DNA of 64,000 nt from SFTJ01 sp045613305. GTDB lineage: Bacteria > Bacteroidota > Bacteroidia > Bacteroidales > Muribaculaceae. Positions 17,011 through 25,991 of the stretch are shown here, piece by piece. Numbering within the stretch: position 1 is the first letter of the stretch; every line of letters begins with the position of its first letter. The translations under genes were made by a program, and so were the position numbers. Location of the stretch: contig JAZLAU010000001.1 of NCBI GenBank assembly GCA_045613305.1, forward strand, positions 1 to 64,000, written 5' to 3'. Under the pieces are notes generated by a model. It did not search any database and had not been told where the DNA came from. It was given only the letters and a program-made list of their open reading frames with translations.

Positions 17011-19545
17011 ATGAAAAAACTATTATTCTTAATGATTTCCTTATTTACCGTCACAGCAATGTGGGCTGGTGAATGGATTAGGATTAACCAATTGGGTTAT
17101 CTTCCAAAGGCCACAAAGGTGGCGGTGCTATTGAGCAATGATGCATGGAATGTGCGCACATTCCAGATAGTTGACGCGTTTACTAATGACGTGGTGTTTG
17201 TTTCTAATGAAAATGAAGTGATACCTACTGCGTCGTATGGCAAAATGAAATCGACATTCAGATTGAACTTTACTCGATTTAAAAAAACAGGTACTTTCTA
17301 CATCAAGGCAGGCGCTACTCGTTCGGCCGATTTTACAATCAATGGCAACGTATATAATGGAACAGCAGATTTCGTGCTAAACTATTTGCGTCAAAACCGA
17401 TGCGGTTATAATCCATATTTGGGCGACTCTTGTCACCAACATGACGCATATATTGTGTATCACCCAACAAAGACAGGCCAACACATAGATGTGCGAGGGG
17501 GATGGCACGATGCAACCGACTATTTGCAATATACTACAACAACAGCAAACGCCATCTATCAGATGATGTTTGCTTATCAACAAAATCCAGCAGCGTTTGG
17601 CGACTACTATTTGGCAAATGGTCATAAGGGTAAAAATGGCATACCTGATATTATCGACGAAATATATTGGGGTATGGATTGGTTGAATAGAATGAATCCT
17701 GAAAAGGGTGAACTATATAACCAATTGGCTGACGACCGCGACCATGCCGGCATGCGTTTGCCAACAGAATGCGTGGTTGATTATGGTTATGGACCAGGTA
17801 AAGGCCGCCCAGTGTATTTCTGTAGCGGTGAGCCACAACAAAGAGGTAAATTTATTAATGCAACTATGGGTGTAGCAAGCACTGCAGGTAAGTTTACTTC
17901 AGACTTTGCATTTGGTTCAGAAATTCTTAAGCCTTTCTATCCTGAATTTGCAGAGTTGATAGGTTCAAAAGCTGTTGATGCTTATCAAGTGGGACTTGAC
18001 AAGCCAGGTAACTGCCAAACAGCATCTGTGCTTTCTCCATATATCTACGAAGAAGACAACTGGGTGGATGACATGGAACTTGGCGCGATAGAACTATATC
18101 GCAAGACCGGTGACCCTAAATATATGCAACAAGCCATAGAATACGGTCGTAGAGAGCCTGTGACACCATGGATGGGTGCTGACAGTGTGAAGCACTATCA
18201 AATTTATCCGTTTATGAATATGGGTCACTATCAGTTGGCTAAGATGGGTAACGAAAGAGTTAGCAAGGAATTTATTCGTAACCTTAGAAGTGGCATTCAA
18301 CGCGTGTATGAAAGAGCGAAGGAACACGACAGCCCATTCTTGAATGGTATACCAGGCGTTTGGTGTTCAAACAACTTGACAACAGCCATGTTGACACAAT
18401 GTATCCTTTACCGTCAATTGACAGGCGACACTACATATGAAGAAATGGAAGGTTCGCTTCGTGACTGGTTGTTTGGCTGTAACCCTTGGGGCGTTAGTAT
18501 GATTGTGGAATTGCCAAAGGGTGGTGTGTATCCAACTCAACCTCACTCAAGTTTCTTGTTTAGAGGTGCAGGAACTACACCTGGTGGTTTGGTTGACGGT
18601 CCTGTGTATAGTGCAATTTTCAATCGTTTGGAAGGTGTAGACTTGCATGGCATTGACTACAGCATAGGTGTGCCAAACAACTATGAAGATTTTCAAATGG
18701 ATATGCTTGTTTTCCACGACAACATAAATGACTTCTCAACAAATGAACCAACAATGGACGGCACTGCTTCTTTAACATTCCCATTGTCGACCTATCAAGC
18801 AGAAGGTATGTCGCAAGTTGAAGCGTCAGAAGATAATAATGTGTATGTTGATGGCGGTATCATTCGCGGTGATGTAGAAAAGAAGAATATTTGCTTGGTA
18901 TTCACTTCACACAATCGTGCCGATGGCGCAAACAAGATTATGTCGACATTGAAAAAGAAGGGCGTAAAGGGCGGTTTCTTCTTCACTGGCGAATTCTTTA
19001 AATTGTATCCAGAAATTGTGGACCAATTAAAGGCCGATGGTCACTATATAGGTACTCACAGTGATGCACATTTGCAATATATGTCTTGGGAAAATCCTGA
19101 TTCGATGCTCGTTACAAAAGAACAATTTATGGCTGATATCAAGAAGGGCTATGAATCGTTGGCTAAGCATGACATCAAGAAGAGCGACGCTCCATACTTT
19201 ATTCCTCCATTTGAATACTATAACAGCACAGTGGCATCGTGGGCAAAAGAAATTGGCGTGCAGCTAATAAATTGCACTCCAGGCACAGGCACAGGTGATG
19301 ATTACACTATTCCAAGCATGAAGAATAAGTATAGAACAAGCAATGAGTTGTGGAATTTGATGATGAAGTGTGAAAAGAACGACCCTAACGGTTTGAATGG
19401 TCACTTCTTGTTAATCCACTTTGGAACAAGCGAAGAACGCACAGACAAGTTCTACAACAAACTTCCAAAACTTATTGATACTCTAAAGAAGAAGGGTTAT
19501 AATTTTGTTTCTGTAGGAGAAATGGTAGGCTTGAAAATGAAGTAA
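17011..19545 (+). CDS. Secreted GH9 cellulase fused to a CE4-like deacetylase domain
   Basis: An 844-residue secreted protein with a signal peptide ending near MWA-G20. Residues 20-110 form the Ig-like N-terminal domain of GH9 enzymes. The GH9 catalytic domain follows, with GGWHDATDY (Asp167 and Asp170) and the catalytic acid Glu579 in STNEPTMDG. From about residue 625 a polysaccharide-deacetylase fold begins. It keeps the metal-binding HSDAH (H683, H687), but the usual TFDDG motif reads FTSHNRADG. GH9 enzymes cut beta-1,4-glucans. The gene starts only 11 bases after menE with no promoter visible in between, although their roles are unrelated. Confidence 0.9.
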   Translation: MKKLLFLMISLFTVTAMWAGEWIRINQLGYLPKATKVAVLLSNDAWNVRTFQIVDAFTNDVVFVSNENEVIPTASYGKMKSTFRLNFTRFKKTGTFYIKAGATRSADFTINGNVYNGTADFVLNYLRQNRCGYNPYLGDSCHQHDAYIVYHPTKTGQHIDVRGGWHDATDYLQYTTTTANAIYQMMFAYQQNPAAFGDYYLANGHKGKNGIPDIIDEIYWGMDWLNRMNPEKGELYNQLADDRDHAGMRLPTECVVDYGYGPGKGRPVYFCSGEPQQRGKFINATMGVASTAGKFTSDFAFGSEILKPFYPEFAELIGSKAVDAYQVGLDKPGNCQTASVLSPYIYEEDNWVDDMELGAIELYRKTGDPKYMQQAIEYGRREPVTPWMGADSVKHYQIYPFMNMGHYQLAKMGNERVSKEFIRNLRSGIQRVYERAKEHDSPFLNGIPGVWCSNNLTTAMLTQCILYRQLTGDTTYEEMEGSLRDWLFGCNPWGVSMIVELPKGGVYPTQPHSSFLFRGAGTTPGGLVDGPVYSAIFNRLEGVDLHGIDYSIGVPNNYEDFQMDMLVFHDNINDFSTNEPTMDGTASLTFPLSTYQAEGMSQVEASEDNNVYVDGGIIRGDVEKKNICLVFTSHNRADGANKIMSTLKKKGVKGGFFFTGEFFKLYPEIVDQLKADGHYIGTHSDAHLQYMSWENPDSMLVTKEQFMADIKKGYESLAKHDIKKSDAPYFIPPFEYYNSTVASWAKEIGVQLINCTPGTGTGDDYTIPSMKNKYRTSNELWNLMMKCEKNDPNGLNGHFLLIHFGTSEERTDKFYNKLPKLIDTLKKKGYNFVSVGEMVGLKMK

Positions 19546-19570
19546 CGTATTAGAAAGCATACAATAATAG

Positions 19571-19603
19571 ATAAGGCCAGAAGATTCAATCTTCTGGCCT
19601 TAT
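19571..19603. terminator. Bidirectional terminator
   Basis: A 14-bp perfect stem, ATAAGGCCAGAAGA 19571-19584 with TCTTCTGGCCTTAT 19590-19603, lies between the convergent GH9 gene and the minus-strand nucleotidyltransferase gene. T-rich sequence flanks it on the plus strand. Confidence 0.85.
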
Positions 19604-19620
19604 TTGTGATTATTAAATGA

Positions 19621-20361
19621 TTATTTGTTTTTCAGAAATTCTTCAGCTTGCAAAAGTGTTTCGTTCTTTCCTATGTCAAACCAGTTGTAGTCAGAAGGAT
19701 TGTAACCTTTCACTATAATGTTTTTGCAATTGTCGACATAAAAAGGAACAGTGGAGAAAACCGGAAGGTTGTGATATTGTTGCATGTGCTCGAAAATGGA
19801 AGGAGAAATAACATGCACTCCGCCGAACGCTAAAAGAGAGTGTTGGGGGGTGATGCTAAAGTCGGCAGGTTTAACTTGTCCGGTCGACACATTTGTCCAT
19901 CCTTCTAAGGTGTTTTGTTGGTTGAACGCTAAGTAGCGTTGAGTGTTGCGCTGCTTAACGAGCAATGTTGCATCGGCATTGTTGCTGATGTGATAATTAA
20001 TCATATCGCGCAAATCAATGTCGGTGAAAATGTCGGCATTATGAGCCAAAAAAGGCTCGTTGCCATCAGTAAGAAGCGACTTGGCTTTTAGAATAGCACC
20101 GCCTGTGTCGAGCAGAAGGTCGGTTTCGTCACTTATTGTGATGTTAACACCGAAGTTGTTGTGTTGGTTAAGGAAATCGATAATTTGCTGTCCGAAGTGA
20201 TGAATGTTGACAATAATGTCATTAATGCCGCAATCCTTAATATTAAGAATTACGCGCTCAAGCATAGGCAAACCGTTGAGAGGCACTAAGGCTTTAGGCT
20301 TAGTGTCGGTGAATGGTTTTAGTCGAGTGCCTAATCCGGCAGCAAATACGATTGCTTTCAT
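19621..20361 (-). CDS. Sugar-1-phosphate nucleotidyltransferase, MurU-like
   Basis: A 246-residue nucleotidyltransferase with the opening KAIVFAAGLGTRLKPFTDTKPKALVPL, where the glycine loop and Lys bind the NTP. HNADIFTDIDL supplies the metal-binding Asp. Its start overlaps the end of the AmgK-RapZ gene by four bases. In Pseudomonas the pair AmgK (MurNAc anomeric kinase) and MurU (MurNAc-1-phosphate uridylyltransferase) returns MurNAc to UDP-MurNAc. The same pairing here makes MurU the best guess. A glucose- or mannose-1-phosphate transferase is the alternative. Confidence 0.8.
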   Translation of the reverse strand: MKAIVFAAGLGTRLKPFTDTKPKALVPLNGLPMLERVILNIKDCGINDIIVNIHHFGQQIIDFLNQHNNFGVNITISDETDLLLDTGGAILKAKSLLTDGNEPFLAHNADIFTDIDLRDMINYHISNNADATLLVKQRNTQRYLAFNQQNTLEGWTNVSTGQVKPADFSITPQHSLLAFGGVHVISPSIFEHMQQYHNLPVFSTVPFYVDNCKNIIVKGYNPSDYNWFDIGKNETLLQAEEFLKNK

Positions 20362-21788
20362 TTCTTCACGTTGAAAGTTTGTTCAATATTTTGTTCGCGG
20401 TGAATCAATTCAACCTTAACATTAAATTCTTTATTGATGTGTTCGGCCATGTGTTGGGCACAATACACAGAGCGGTGTTGTCCGCCAGTGCAACCAAAGC
20501 AAACCATTAGGTTTGTAAATCCACGTTCTTTATAGCGTTTCACCGAAGCATCCACAAGTGCATATGCATGTTCAAGGAAAGTTCCGACTTCGCTTTCCGA
20601 TTCAAGGAATTCAATAACTTTGGCATCGAGTCCGGTGTATGGTTTGTATCGGTCGTATTTGCCGGGGTTGTTAATGGCTCTGCAATCGAATGTGTAACCG
20701 CCGCCATTTCCGGTGGTGTCGTTTGGAATGCCTTTTTTATATGCGAAACTCATTACCTTAACAGTAAGGTTATGCTTTTCGAGTTCGTCGGTGAATTGCT
20801 TCATATTTACTAAGTCGGTTAATACTTTAGAAAGATAAGGATATTCGGTGTAAGGAGTGTGAAGAAGGTCGCGAAGGTTTGCAATAGCATAAGGAACACT
20901 TTGCATGAAGTGCGGCTTCTTTTCAAAATATCCGCGGAAACCATAAGCACCAAGCACTTGAAGCGTGCGGAACAGCACAAAGTGACGGAGTTGCTCTTTG
21001 AAATATTTCTCGTCAACAGGTTGGAACTTGCGCAAAGCGTCGATGTAATGGTCAACTAATTCTTGGCGAAGGCTATCAGGGAAATTTGCTTTTGCTTGCC
21101 ATAAGAACGAAGCTACGTCGTAGTAGAAAGGTCCTTTGCGGCCTCCCTGGAAATCGATAAACCAAGGTTTGCCATCCTTAAGCATTACGTTTCGCGATTG
21201 GAAGTCACGATACATAAAAGTGGCAGAACTGCTGCGGAGCAACACATTGCTCATAGTTTGGAAATCATCTTCCAATTTGTCTTCATCAAACTCTAAACCT
21301 GTAGCCTTAAGGAAACAGTATTTAAAATAGTTTAGGTCCCAAAGTATAGAGCGGCTGTTGAACTCGCTGGCAGGAAAACATTTAGAGAAATCCATACCCA
21401 CAGCACCATTGAATTGCACTTCTGGCAGTTCTCGAATGGTTTTAATGATGAGGTCTTTTTCTTCTTCGCTAAACACTCTTGTGAGTCGGCCCTTTTCGAT
21501 TGAAGAAAAGAGTGACACATCGCCAAGGTCTTCTTGCAGATAGCAGAAGCGGTCGTCGCTCACTGCCAACACTTTAGGCACATTAAGGCCCTTGGCGTGG
21601 AAGTGCTCGTCCATGTAGAGGAAAGCTTCGTTTTCAAGAAGATTAGTGCCGATTGCTCCGATTAATGATTGTGAACCAAAAAGTCGGAAGTAGCGGCGGT
21701 TTGAGCCTGAAGATGGCAGCTCTATGATGTCGGTACATTCATTACCGGTAACTTCTTTATATAAATCTTTTAGAACTTCTTGAGTCAT
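20358..21788 (-). CDS. AmgK-like sugar kinase fused to a RapZ C-terminal domain
   Basis: A 476-residue fusion. Residues 1 to about 330 form an aminoglycoside-phosphotransferase fold. GSNRRYFRL marks the nucleotide loop, YRDFQSRNV the catalytic loop (Tyr replaces the usual His), and FIDFQGGRKGPFYYD the metal site. This matches AmgK, which phosphorylates the anomeric carbon of MurNAc. Residues 341-476 match the C-terminal domain of RapZ (YvcJ), with FDCRAINNPGKY and GCTGGQHRS at 432-440. In E. coli that domain senses glucosamine-6-phosphate and binds RNA. The RapZ ATPase half is absent. The gene overlaps the MurU-like gene by four bases. Confidence 0.88.
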   Translation of the reverse strand: MTQEVLKDLYKEVTGNECTDIIELPSSGSNRRYFRLFGSQSLIGAIGTNLLENEAFLYMDEHFHAKGLNVPKVLAVSDDRFCYLQEDLGDVSLFSSIEKGRLTRVFSEEEKDLIIKTIRELPEVQFNGAVGMDFSKCFPASEFNSRSILWDLNYFKYCFLKATGLEFDEDKLEDDFQTMSNVLLRSSSATFMYRDFQSRNVMLKDGKPWFIDFQGGRKGPFYYDVASFLWQAKANFPDSLRQELVDHYIDALRKFQPVDEKYFKEQLRHFVLFRTLQVLGAYGFRGYFEKKPHFMQSVPYAIANLRDLLHTPYTEYPYLSKVLTDLVNMKQFTDELEKHNLTVKVMSFAYKKGIPNDTTGNGGGYTFDCRAINNPGKYDRYKPYTGLDAKVIEFLESESEVGTFLEHAYALVDASVKRYKERGFTNLMVCFGCTGGQHRSVYCAQHMAEHINKEFNVKVELIHREQNIEQTFNVKK

Positions 21789-21816
21789 AACTTGAATGTT
21801 TTGTTTGTGAATACTG

Positions 21817-21847
21817 CAAAGATAGCAATACGGTGTGACGCTCCCAA
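21817..21847 (-). promoter_or_regulatory. Promoter of the AmgK-RapZ/MurU pair
   Basis: On the minus strand TTG (21847-21845), 20 bases, then TATCTTTG (21824-21817). The start lies about 20 bases ahead of the ATG at 21788. Confidence 0.75.
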
Positions 21848-21902
21848 TTTTGGTGTTCTTAAAAATATGTAATTATCCTCAAATAGAATGATGCTCTAAA
21901 AA

Positions 21903-23483
21903 TTAGAATTCGCTGGTGAAATGGAATTTAATTTTAGGGAAGTCAGATTGGGCCATTTGAAGCACATATCCAGAATCGGCAAGGAACACGTCGCGACCGT
22001 CGCGGTCGAGCGCCATAAACTGGTGCTTTCGCGCTTTGAATGCTTTAAGGGCTGCTTCGTCTTCGCTTTCAATCCAGCAAGCTTTGTAAAGGCGAAGAGG
22101 TTCCCAACGGCATTGAGCTCCATACTCATGCAATAAGCGATATTGAATAACTTCAAATTGCAATTGTCCCACGGTGCCGATGATTTTACGGCCATTGAAT
22201 TGGTTGTGGAAAAGTTGGGCCACGCCTTCGTCCATAAGTTGTTCAACGCCCTTGTTAAGCTGCTTGGTCTTCATAGGGTCGCTGTTTTCGATATACTTAA
22301 ACATTTCAGGAGAGAAGCTTGGAAGTCCCTTATAGTGAAGGTTTTCTCCTTCGGTTAGGGTGTCACCAATTTTGAAGTTGCCTGTGTCGGGTATACCGAT
22401 GATGTCGCCTGGATATGCTTCGTCCACAATGTCTTTCTTTTGAGCCATGAATGCTGTTGGAGCAGAGAATTTCATTAGTTTGCCGCTGCGCATGTGCTTG
22501 TAGTTGGCATTTCGGTGGAATACACCAGAGCATATCTTAACGAATGCGATGCAACTTCTGTGGTTAGGGTCCATGTTGGCATGAATTTTAAACACAAATC
22601 CTGAGAATGCTTCTTCTGAAGGATTGACTACACGCTCAACTGCTTGAATTGGGCGAGGTGCAGGCGCTATGCGAACGAAACAGTCGAGAAGTTCCTTAAC
22701 ACCAAATGTATTTAGAGCAGAACCGAAGAAAACTGGAGCAACTTTACCTTCAAGGTAAGTGTTAACGTCGAATTCTGGATAAACTCCTTCAATAAGTTCA
22801 AGGTCTTCGCGAAGTTTGTCGGCATCAGTTTGTCCGATAGTCTTGTCGATAAGAGGGTCGTTGATGTCGTTAATTTCAACGCGTTCTGTAACCTTTTGTT
22901 TGTCAGGTTGGAACAAATCGAGACCTTGTTCGTAGATGTTGTAAACCCCTTTGAACTTTGCGCCGATATTTATAGGCCAACTAAGCGGACGTACGTTGAT
23001 TTTTAGTTCGGTTTCAAGTTCGTCGAGAATGTCGAAAGGGTCACGACCTTCGCGGTCAAGTTTGTTGACGAAAATAATCACAGGAGTGTTGCGCATGCGG
23101 CACACTTCCATGAGTTTGCGAGTTTGTTGTTCCACACCTTTAGCCACGTCAACTACAATGATAACGCTGTCGACAGCAGTAAGTGTGCGGTAGGTGTCTT
23201 CGGCAAAGTCTTGGTGACCGGGAGTGTCAAGAATGTTGATTTTATAGTCACCATAATTGAAACCCATTACAGAAGTAGCCACCGAAATACCGCGTTGCTT
23301 TTCGATTTCCATCCAGTCGGATGTGGCAGTTTTGCGAATCTTGTTTGATTTCACAGCGCCAGCCACGTGAATGGCGCCCCCAAAAAGCAATAATTTTTCG
23401 GTTAGTGTAGTTTTACCCGCGTCGGGGTGAGAAATGATTGCGAAAGTTCGTCGCTTTGATATTTCGTCGATTAGATTAGCCAC
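21903..23483 (-). CDS. prfC: Peptide chain release factor 3
   Basis: A 526-residue translational GTPase that recycles RF1/RF2 after termination. The G1 motif is SHPDAGKTT near residue 18, with DTPGHQDF and VNKLDREGRDP following. The segment FTSEF closes the protein. I accept the GTG at 23483 as start because the next residues (ANLIDEISKRRTFAIISHPDAGKTT) already match the family N-terminus and no ATG precedes the P-loop. It lies downstream of the DUF4924 gene by 60 bases. Confidence 0.95.
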   Translation of the reverse strand: MANLIDEISKRRTFAIISHPDAGKTTLTEKLLLFGGAIHVAGAVKSNKIRKTATSDWMEIEKQRGISVATSVMGFNYGDYKINILDTPGHQDFAEDTYRTLTAVDSVIIVVDVAKGVEQQTRKLMEVCRMRNTPVIIFVNKLDREGRDPFDILDELETELKINVRPLSWPINIGAKFKGVYNIYEQGLDLFQPDKQKVTERVEINDINDPLIDKTIGQTDADKLREDLELIEGVYPEFDVNTYLEGKVAPVFFGSALNTFGVKELLDCFVRIAPAPRPIQAVERVVNPSEEAFSGFVFKIHANMDPNHRSCIAFVKICSGVFHRNANYKHMRSGKLMKFSAPTAFMAQKKDIVDEAYPGDIIGIPDTGNFKIGDTLTEGENLHYKGLPSFSPEMFKYIENSDPMKTKQLNKGVEQLMDEGVAQLFHNQFNGRKIIGTVGQLQFEVIQYRLLHEYGAQCRWEPLRLYKACWIESEDEAALKAFKARKHQFMALDRDGRDVFLADSGYVLQMAQSDFPKIKFHFTSEF

Positions 23484-23543
23484 GGTGAAAATGTTTTGTT
23501 AAGAGTATTTTGTTGAAATGTATTGTAAGCAGTTGGTAGTAAG

Positions 23544-24095
23544 TTACATGTCTTCTTCGTCTTCAAAAAGAGGTTTTTCTTCGTTCATTTTGAAGAAGGC
23601 CGCTAAAGTGGCAATAAACTTTGTGATTTGAGTTATTGCTTGGTTAGTGGCTTGGCTCATCTCTTTGCCTTGAAATCGAAGTAGTAGGGTGCCGTATAGA
23701 GCGTTGAAGCAAGTTTCGAGTTCGCCTACCTGATTTTCAGAAGATTTTGCGCGAAGTTCAACGATGTATGGCAGGGTTTTGTAGAATTCAGCTCCATATT
23801 CCGGGAATTTTTCGGCATTAAGGAGCTGCAAATGTAGTTCGGTAAGCATCAACAATATGTTTTTGTTGATTTGCAAGTGTCCGCTTTTCTTTTTGTTTTC
23901 TAATTCCATCATTTTCACTAAACCTTCCCACCAGTCGCGCACAGCAGGTTGGGTTTCGTGAGGAAATTTAGAGATGATGTTTTCTTCGATGGTTTGAAAA
24001 TTGCAATCGAAAGAACGAATAATATCTTCAATTTGCCACATGTAAAGAAGATATTCGGCAATGTTTTCTTTGCGTTTTGCTTGAGCTATTAACAT
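23544..24095 (-). CDS. DUF4924 family protein
   Basis: A 183-residue, largely helical soluble protein with the N-terminus MLIAQAKRKENIAEYLLYMWQ, which I recognise from the Bacteroidota family DUF4924. It has no signal peptide, membrane segment or catalytic motif, and it ends in an acidic tail. Function is unknown. It starts 21 bases after the Crp-type regulator, so the two are probably cotranscribed. Confidence 0.8.
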   Translation of the reverse strand: MLIAQAKRKENIAEYLLYMWQIEDIIRSFDCNFQTIEENIISKFPHETQPAVRDWWEGLVKMMELENKKKSGHLQINKNILLMLTELHLQLLNAEKFPEYGAEFYKTLPYIVELRAKSSENQVGELETCFNALYGTLLLRFQGKEMSQATNQAITQITKFIATLAAFFKMNEEKPLFEDEEDM

Positions 24096-24116
24096 GATAA
24101 TCAGATGTTAAAAAGA

Positions 24117-24818
24117 TTAACCAAACTTGCTGATTTTCTTAAGTGAGTTATAGTCGAGGATTTTGATTCTACGACCGTCGACGGTAATGATTTTTTCGTT
24201 AGTGAAGGCCGATAGCGTGCGTATTGCATTAGAAGTTGTCATGTTTGACAGGTTTGCAATATCTTCTCGCGCCATGTAGATGTTAAGAGTTTCGCCATCG
24301 TCTTCAAAACCATAGTTGTCTATAAGCAGTATTAGGGCTTCGGCAAGTCGGCCGCGAATGTGTTTTTGAGTAAGATTCACGATTTTAGTGTCGGAACCGC
24401 CAAGGTTTCGAGAAAGTTCGTGAAGGAAAAACCATGCTACTTTGTTATTGCCGTCAATAATGTCTTTGATAACATCCATCGGAATCATACCTATCACAGC
24501 GGCTTCAACAGCGGCAACGCTCGACACATAGGGCTCGCCAGCGAAAAATGCACGGTATCCGAAGTATTGAATAGGTCTGTAAAGACGCAAAATCTGTTGG
24601 CGACCGCCAATGCCGTCTTTATACATTTTGGCTTTGCCTTTGAAAAGGCAATAAAGATATTCCGGATTGTCGTTTTCAGCGTAAATAATTTGGTTCTTCT
24701 TGAATTGTTTCACTACGAATGTTTCGCTCACTCGGTCTTTTTCGTCTTGAGAGAGCAATTCCCAAATTTCTTTTAGATCTTCTTGTGTGATTTCTTCAAG
24801 TTGACTCTTTTTTACCAT
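24117..24818 (-). CDS. Crp/Fnr family transcriptional regulator
   Basis: A 233-residue regulator. Residues about 30-145 form a cyclic-nucleotide-binding-type beta barrel (KNQIIYAENDNPEYLYCLFKGKAKMY). Residues about 165-225 form a winged helix-turn-helix, with the recognition region MAREDIANLSNMTTSNAIRTLSAF. It lacks the N-terminal cysteine cluster of Fnr. The effector is unknown. It heads a minus-strand group with the DUF4924 gene and possibly prfC. Confidence 0.9.
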   Translation of the reverse strand: MVKKSQLEEITQEDLKEIWELLSQDEKDRVSETFVVKQFKKNQIIYAENDNPEYLYCLFKGKAKMYKDGIGGRQQILRLYRPIQYFGYRAFFAGEPYVSSVAAVEAAVIGMIPMDVIKDIIDGNNKVAWFFLHELSRNLGGSDTKIVNLTQKHIRGRLAEALILLIDNYGFEDDGETLNIYMAREDIANLSNMTTSNAIRTLSAFTNEKIITVDGRRIKILDYNSLKKISKFG

Positions 24819-24846
24819 CTGCTATAAAATTATGTTTTAAAACATA

Positions 24847-24878
24847 CAAAATTAACTAAAAAATCTCGTGTCGGCAAA
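24847..24878 (-). promoter_or_regulatory. Promoter of the Crp-type regulator
   Basis: Minus-strand TTTG (24878-24875), 20 bases, then TAATTTTG (24854-24847). A short palindrome GTTTTAAAAC lies between the -7 box and the gene and may be an operator. Confidence 0.7.
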
Positions 24879-24939
24879 TTAGTTCGTCAAAAAGGTGGTT
24901 TTTTGTGCTAATTTAGAGCATATTAGGTGAAAAAGACGA

Positions 24940-24980
24940 AAAAAGATGCCGCTGCAATGTTTATGCAGCGGCATCTTTTT
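24940..24980 (-). terminator. Terminator of prs
   Basis: A perfect 17-bp stem, AAAAAGATGCCGCTGCA 24940-24956 with its complement 24964-24980 and a 7-base loop. It lies 20 bases after the prs stop and, read on the minus strand, ends in a U-run. Confidence 0.93.
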
Positions 24981-25000
24981 ATGTGAATAACGAAACTAAA

Positions 25001-25942
25001 TTATTTAACCAAATAAAGGTCGCTAATAGAATCGTTTATGTGAACACGTTTAATGGTTTCAGCAAACATTTGAGCCACCGAAAGAACAGTAACCTTTTCG
25101 CAATCTTTTTCGAAAGGAATAGAGTTAGAGAAAATCATTTCGCAAAGAGCGCTGTCGGTAACACGTTGAGAAGCAGGGTCGCTCATGATTGCGTGAGAAG
25201 CCAATGCTCTAACTGAGCGAGCGCCGTTTTCTTTCATTAGGTTAGCGGCCTTGCAAATAGTTCCAGCAGTGTCGACCATGTCGTCGATAAGGATTACGTC
25301 TTTGTCTTGAACTTCGCCGATGATAGTCATGCTTTCAACCACGTTAGCCTTAGCACGTTGCTTGTGGCAAAGTACAAGAGGAGCACCTAAGAACTTTGCA
25401 TAACTGTTAGCACGCTTAGCACCGCCAACGTCAGGAGATGCGATAACCAAATCTTTTAGATTTAGTGACTTAATGTAAGGAATGAAAATTGAAGAAGCGT
25501 AAAGGTGATCAACAGGGATGTTGAAGAAACCTTGAATTTGGTCGGCATGAAGGTCCATAGTGATAATGCGGTTTGCACCAGCAGTAACAAGGAGGTCAGC
25601 AACCAATTTTGCAGCGATAGAAACGCGTGGTTTGTCTTTGCGGTCTTGACGAGCCCAACCGAAGTAAGGGATTACGGCCACAATTGATTTAGCAGAAGCA
25701 CGCTTAGCTGCGTCAATCATTAGAAGCAGTTCCATAAGGTTATCGCTTGTTGGAACTGTTGATTGCACGATAAACACTTCGCATCCGCGAATAGGTTCTT
25801 CGAAACAAACTTCAAACTCGCCGTCGGCAAAGTATTGAATGTTCATCTTTCCAAGTTCGGTACCAAGATGTTTTGCAATTTCTTCTGCAACATAACGTGA
25901 TTTAGTACCTGAAACAATCTTCAATGGAGTTTGGGTATTCAT
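25001..25942 (-). CDS. prs: Ribose-phosphate pyrophosphokinase
   Basis: A 313-residue cytoplasmic enzyme that makes PRPP from ribose-5-phosphate and ATP for nucleotide, histidine and tryptophan synthesis. Visible motifs are FADGE, the metal/ATP site DLHADQIQGFF, and the PRPP loop VILIDDMVDTAGTI. Length is typical. It is a single-gene unit with its own promoter and terminator. Confidence 0.97.
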   Translation of the reverse strand: MNTQTPLKIVSGTKSRYVAEEIAKHLGTELGKMNIQYFADGEFEVCFEEPIRGCEVFIVQSTVPTSDNLMELLLMIDAAKRASAKSIVAVIPYFGWARQDRKDKPRVSIAAKLVADLLVTAGANRIITMDLHADQIQGFFNIPVDHLYASSIFIPYIKSLNLKDLVIASPDVGGAKRANSYAKFLGAPLVLCHKQRAKANVVESMTIIGEVQDKDVILIDDMVDTAGTICKAANLMKENGARSVRALASHAIMSDPASQRVTDSALCEMIFSNSIPFEKDCEKVTVLSVAQMFAETIKRVHINDSISDLYLVK

Positions 25943-25971
25943 TTTATATAAGGGCTTTTTAAAACTGTATA

Positions 25972-25979
25972 CAAAGTTA
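25972..25979 (-). promoter_or_regulatory. Probable -7 box of prs
   Basis: TAACTTTG on the minus strand, about 30 bases before the prs ATG. No clear TTG is present at -33. Confidence 0.5.
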
Positions 25980-25991
25980 TATATTTTAATA

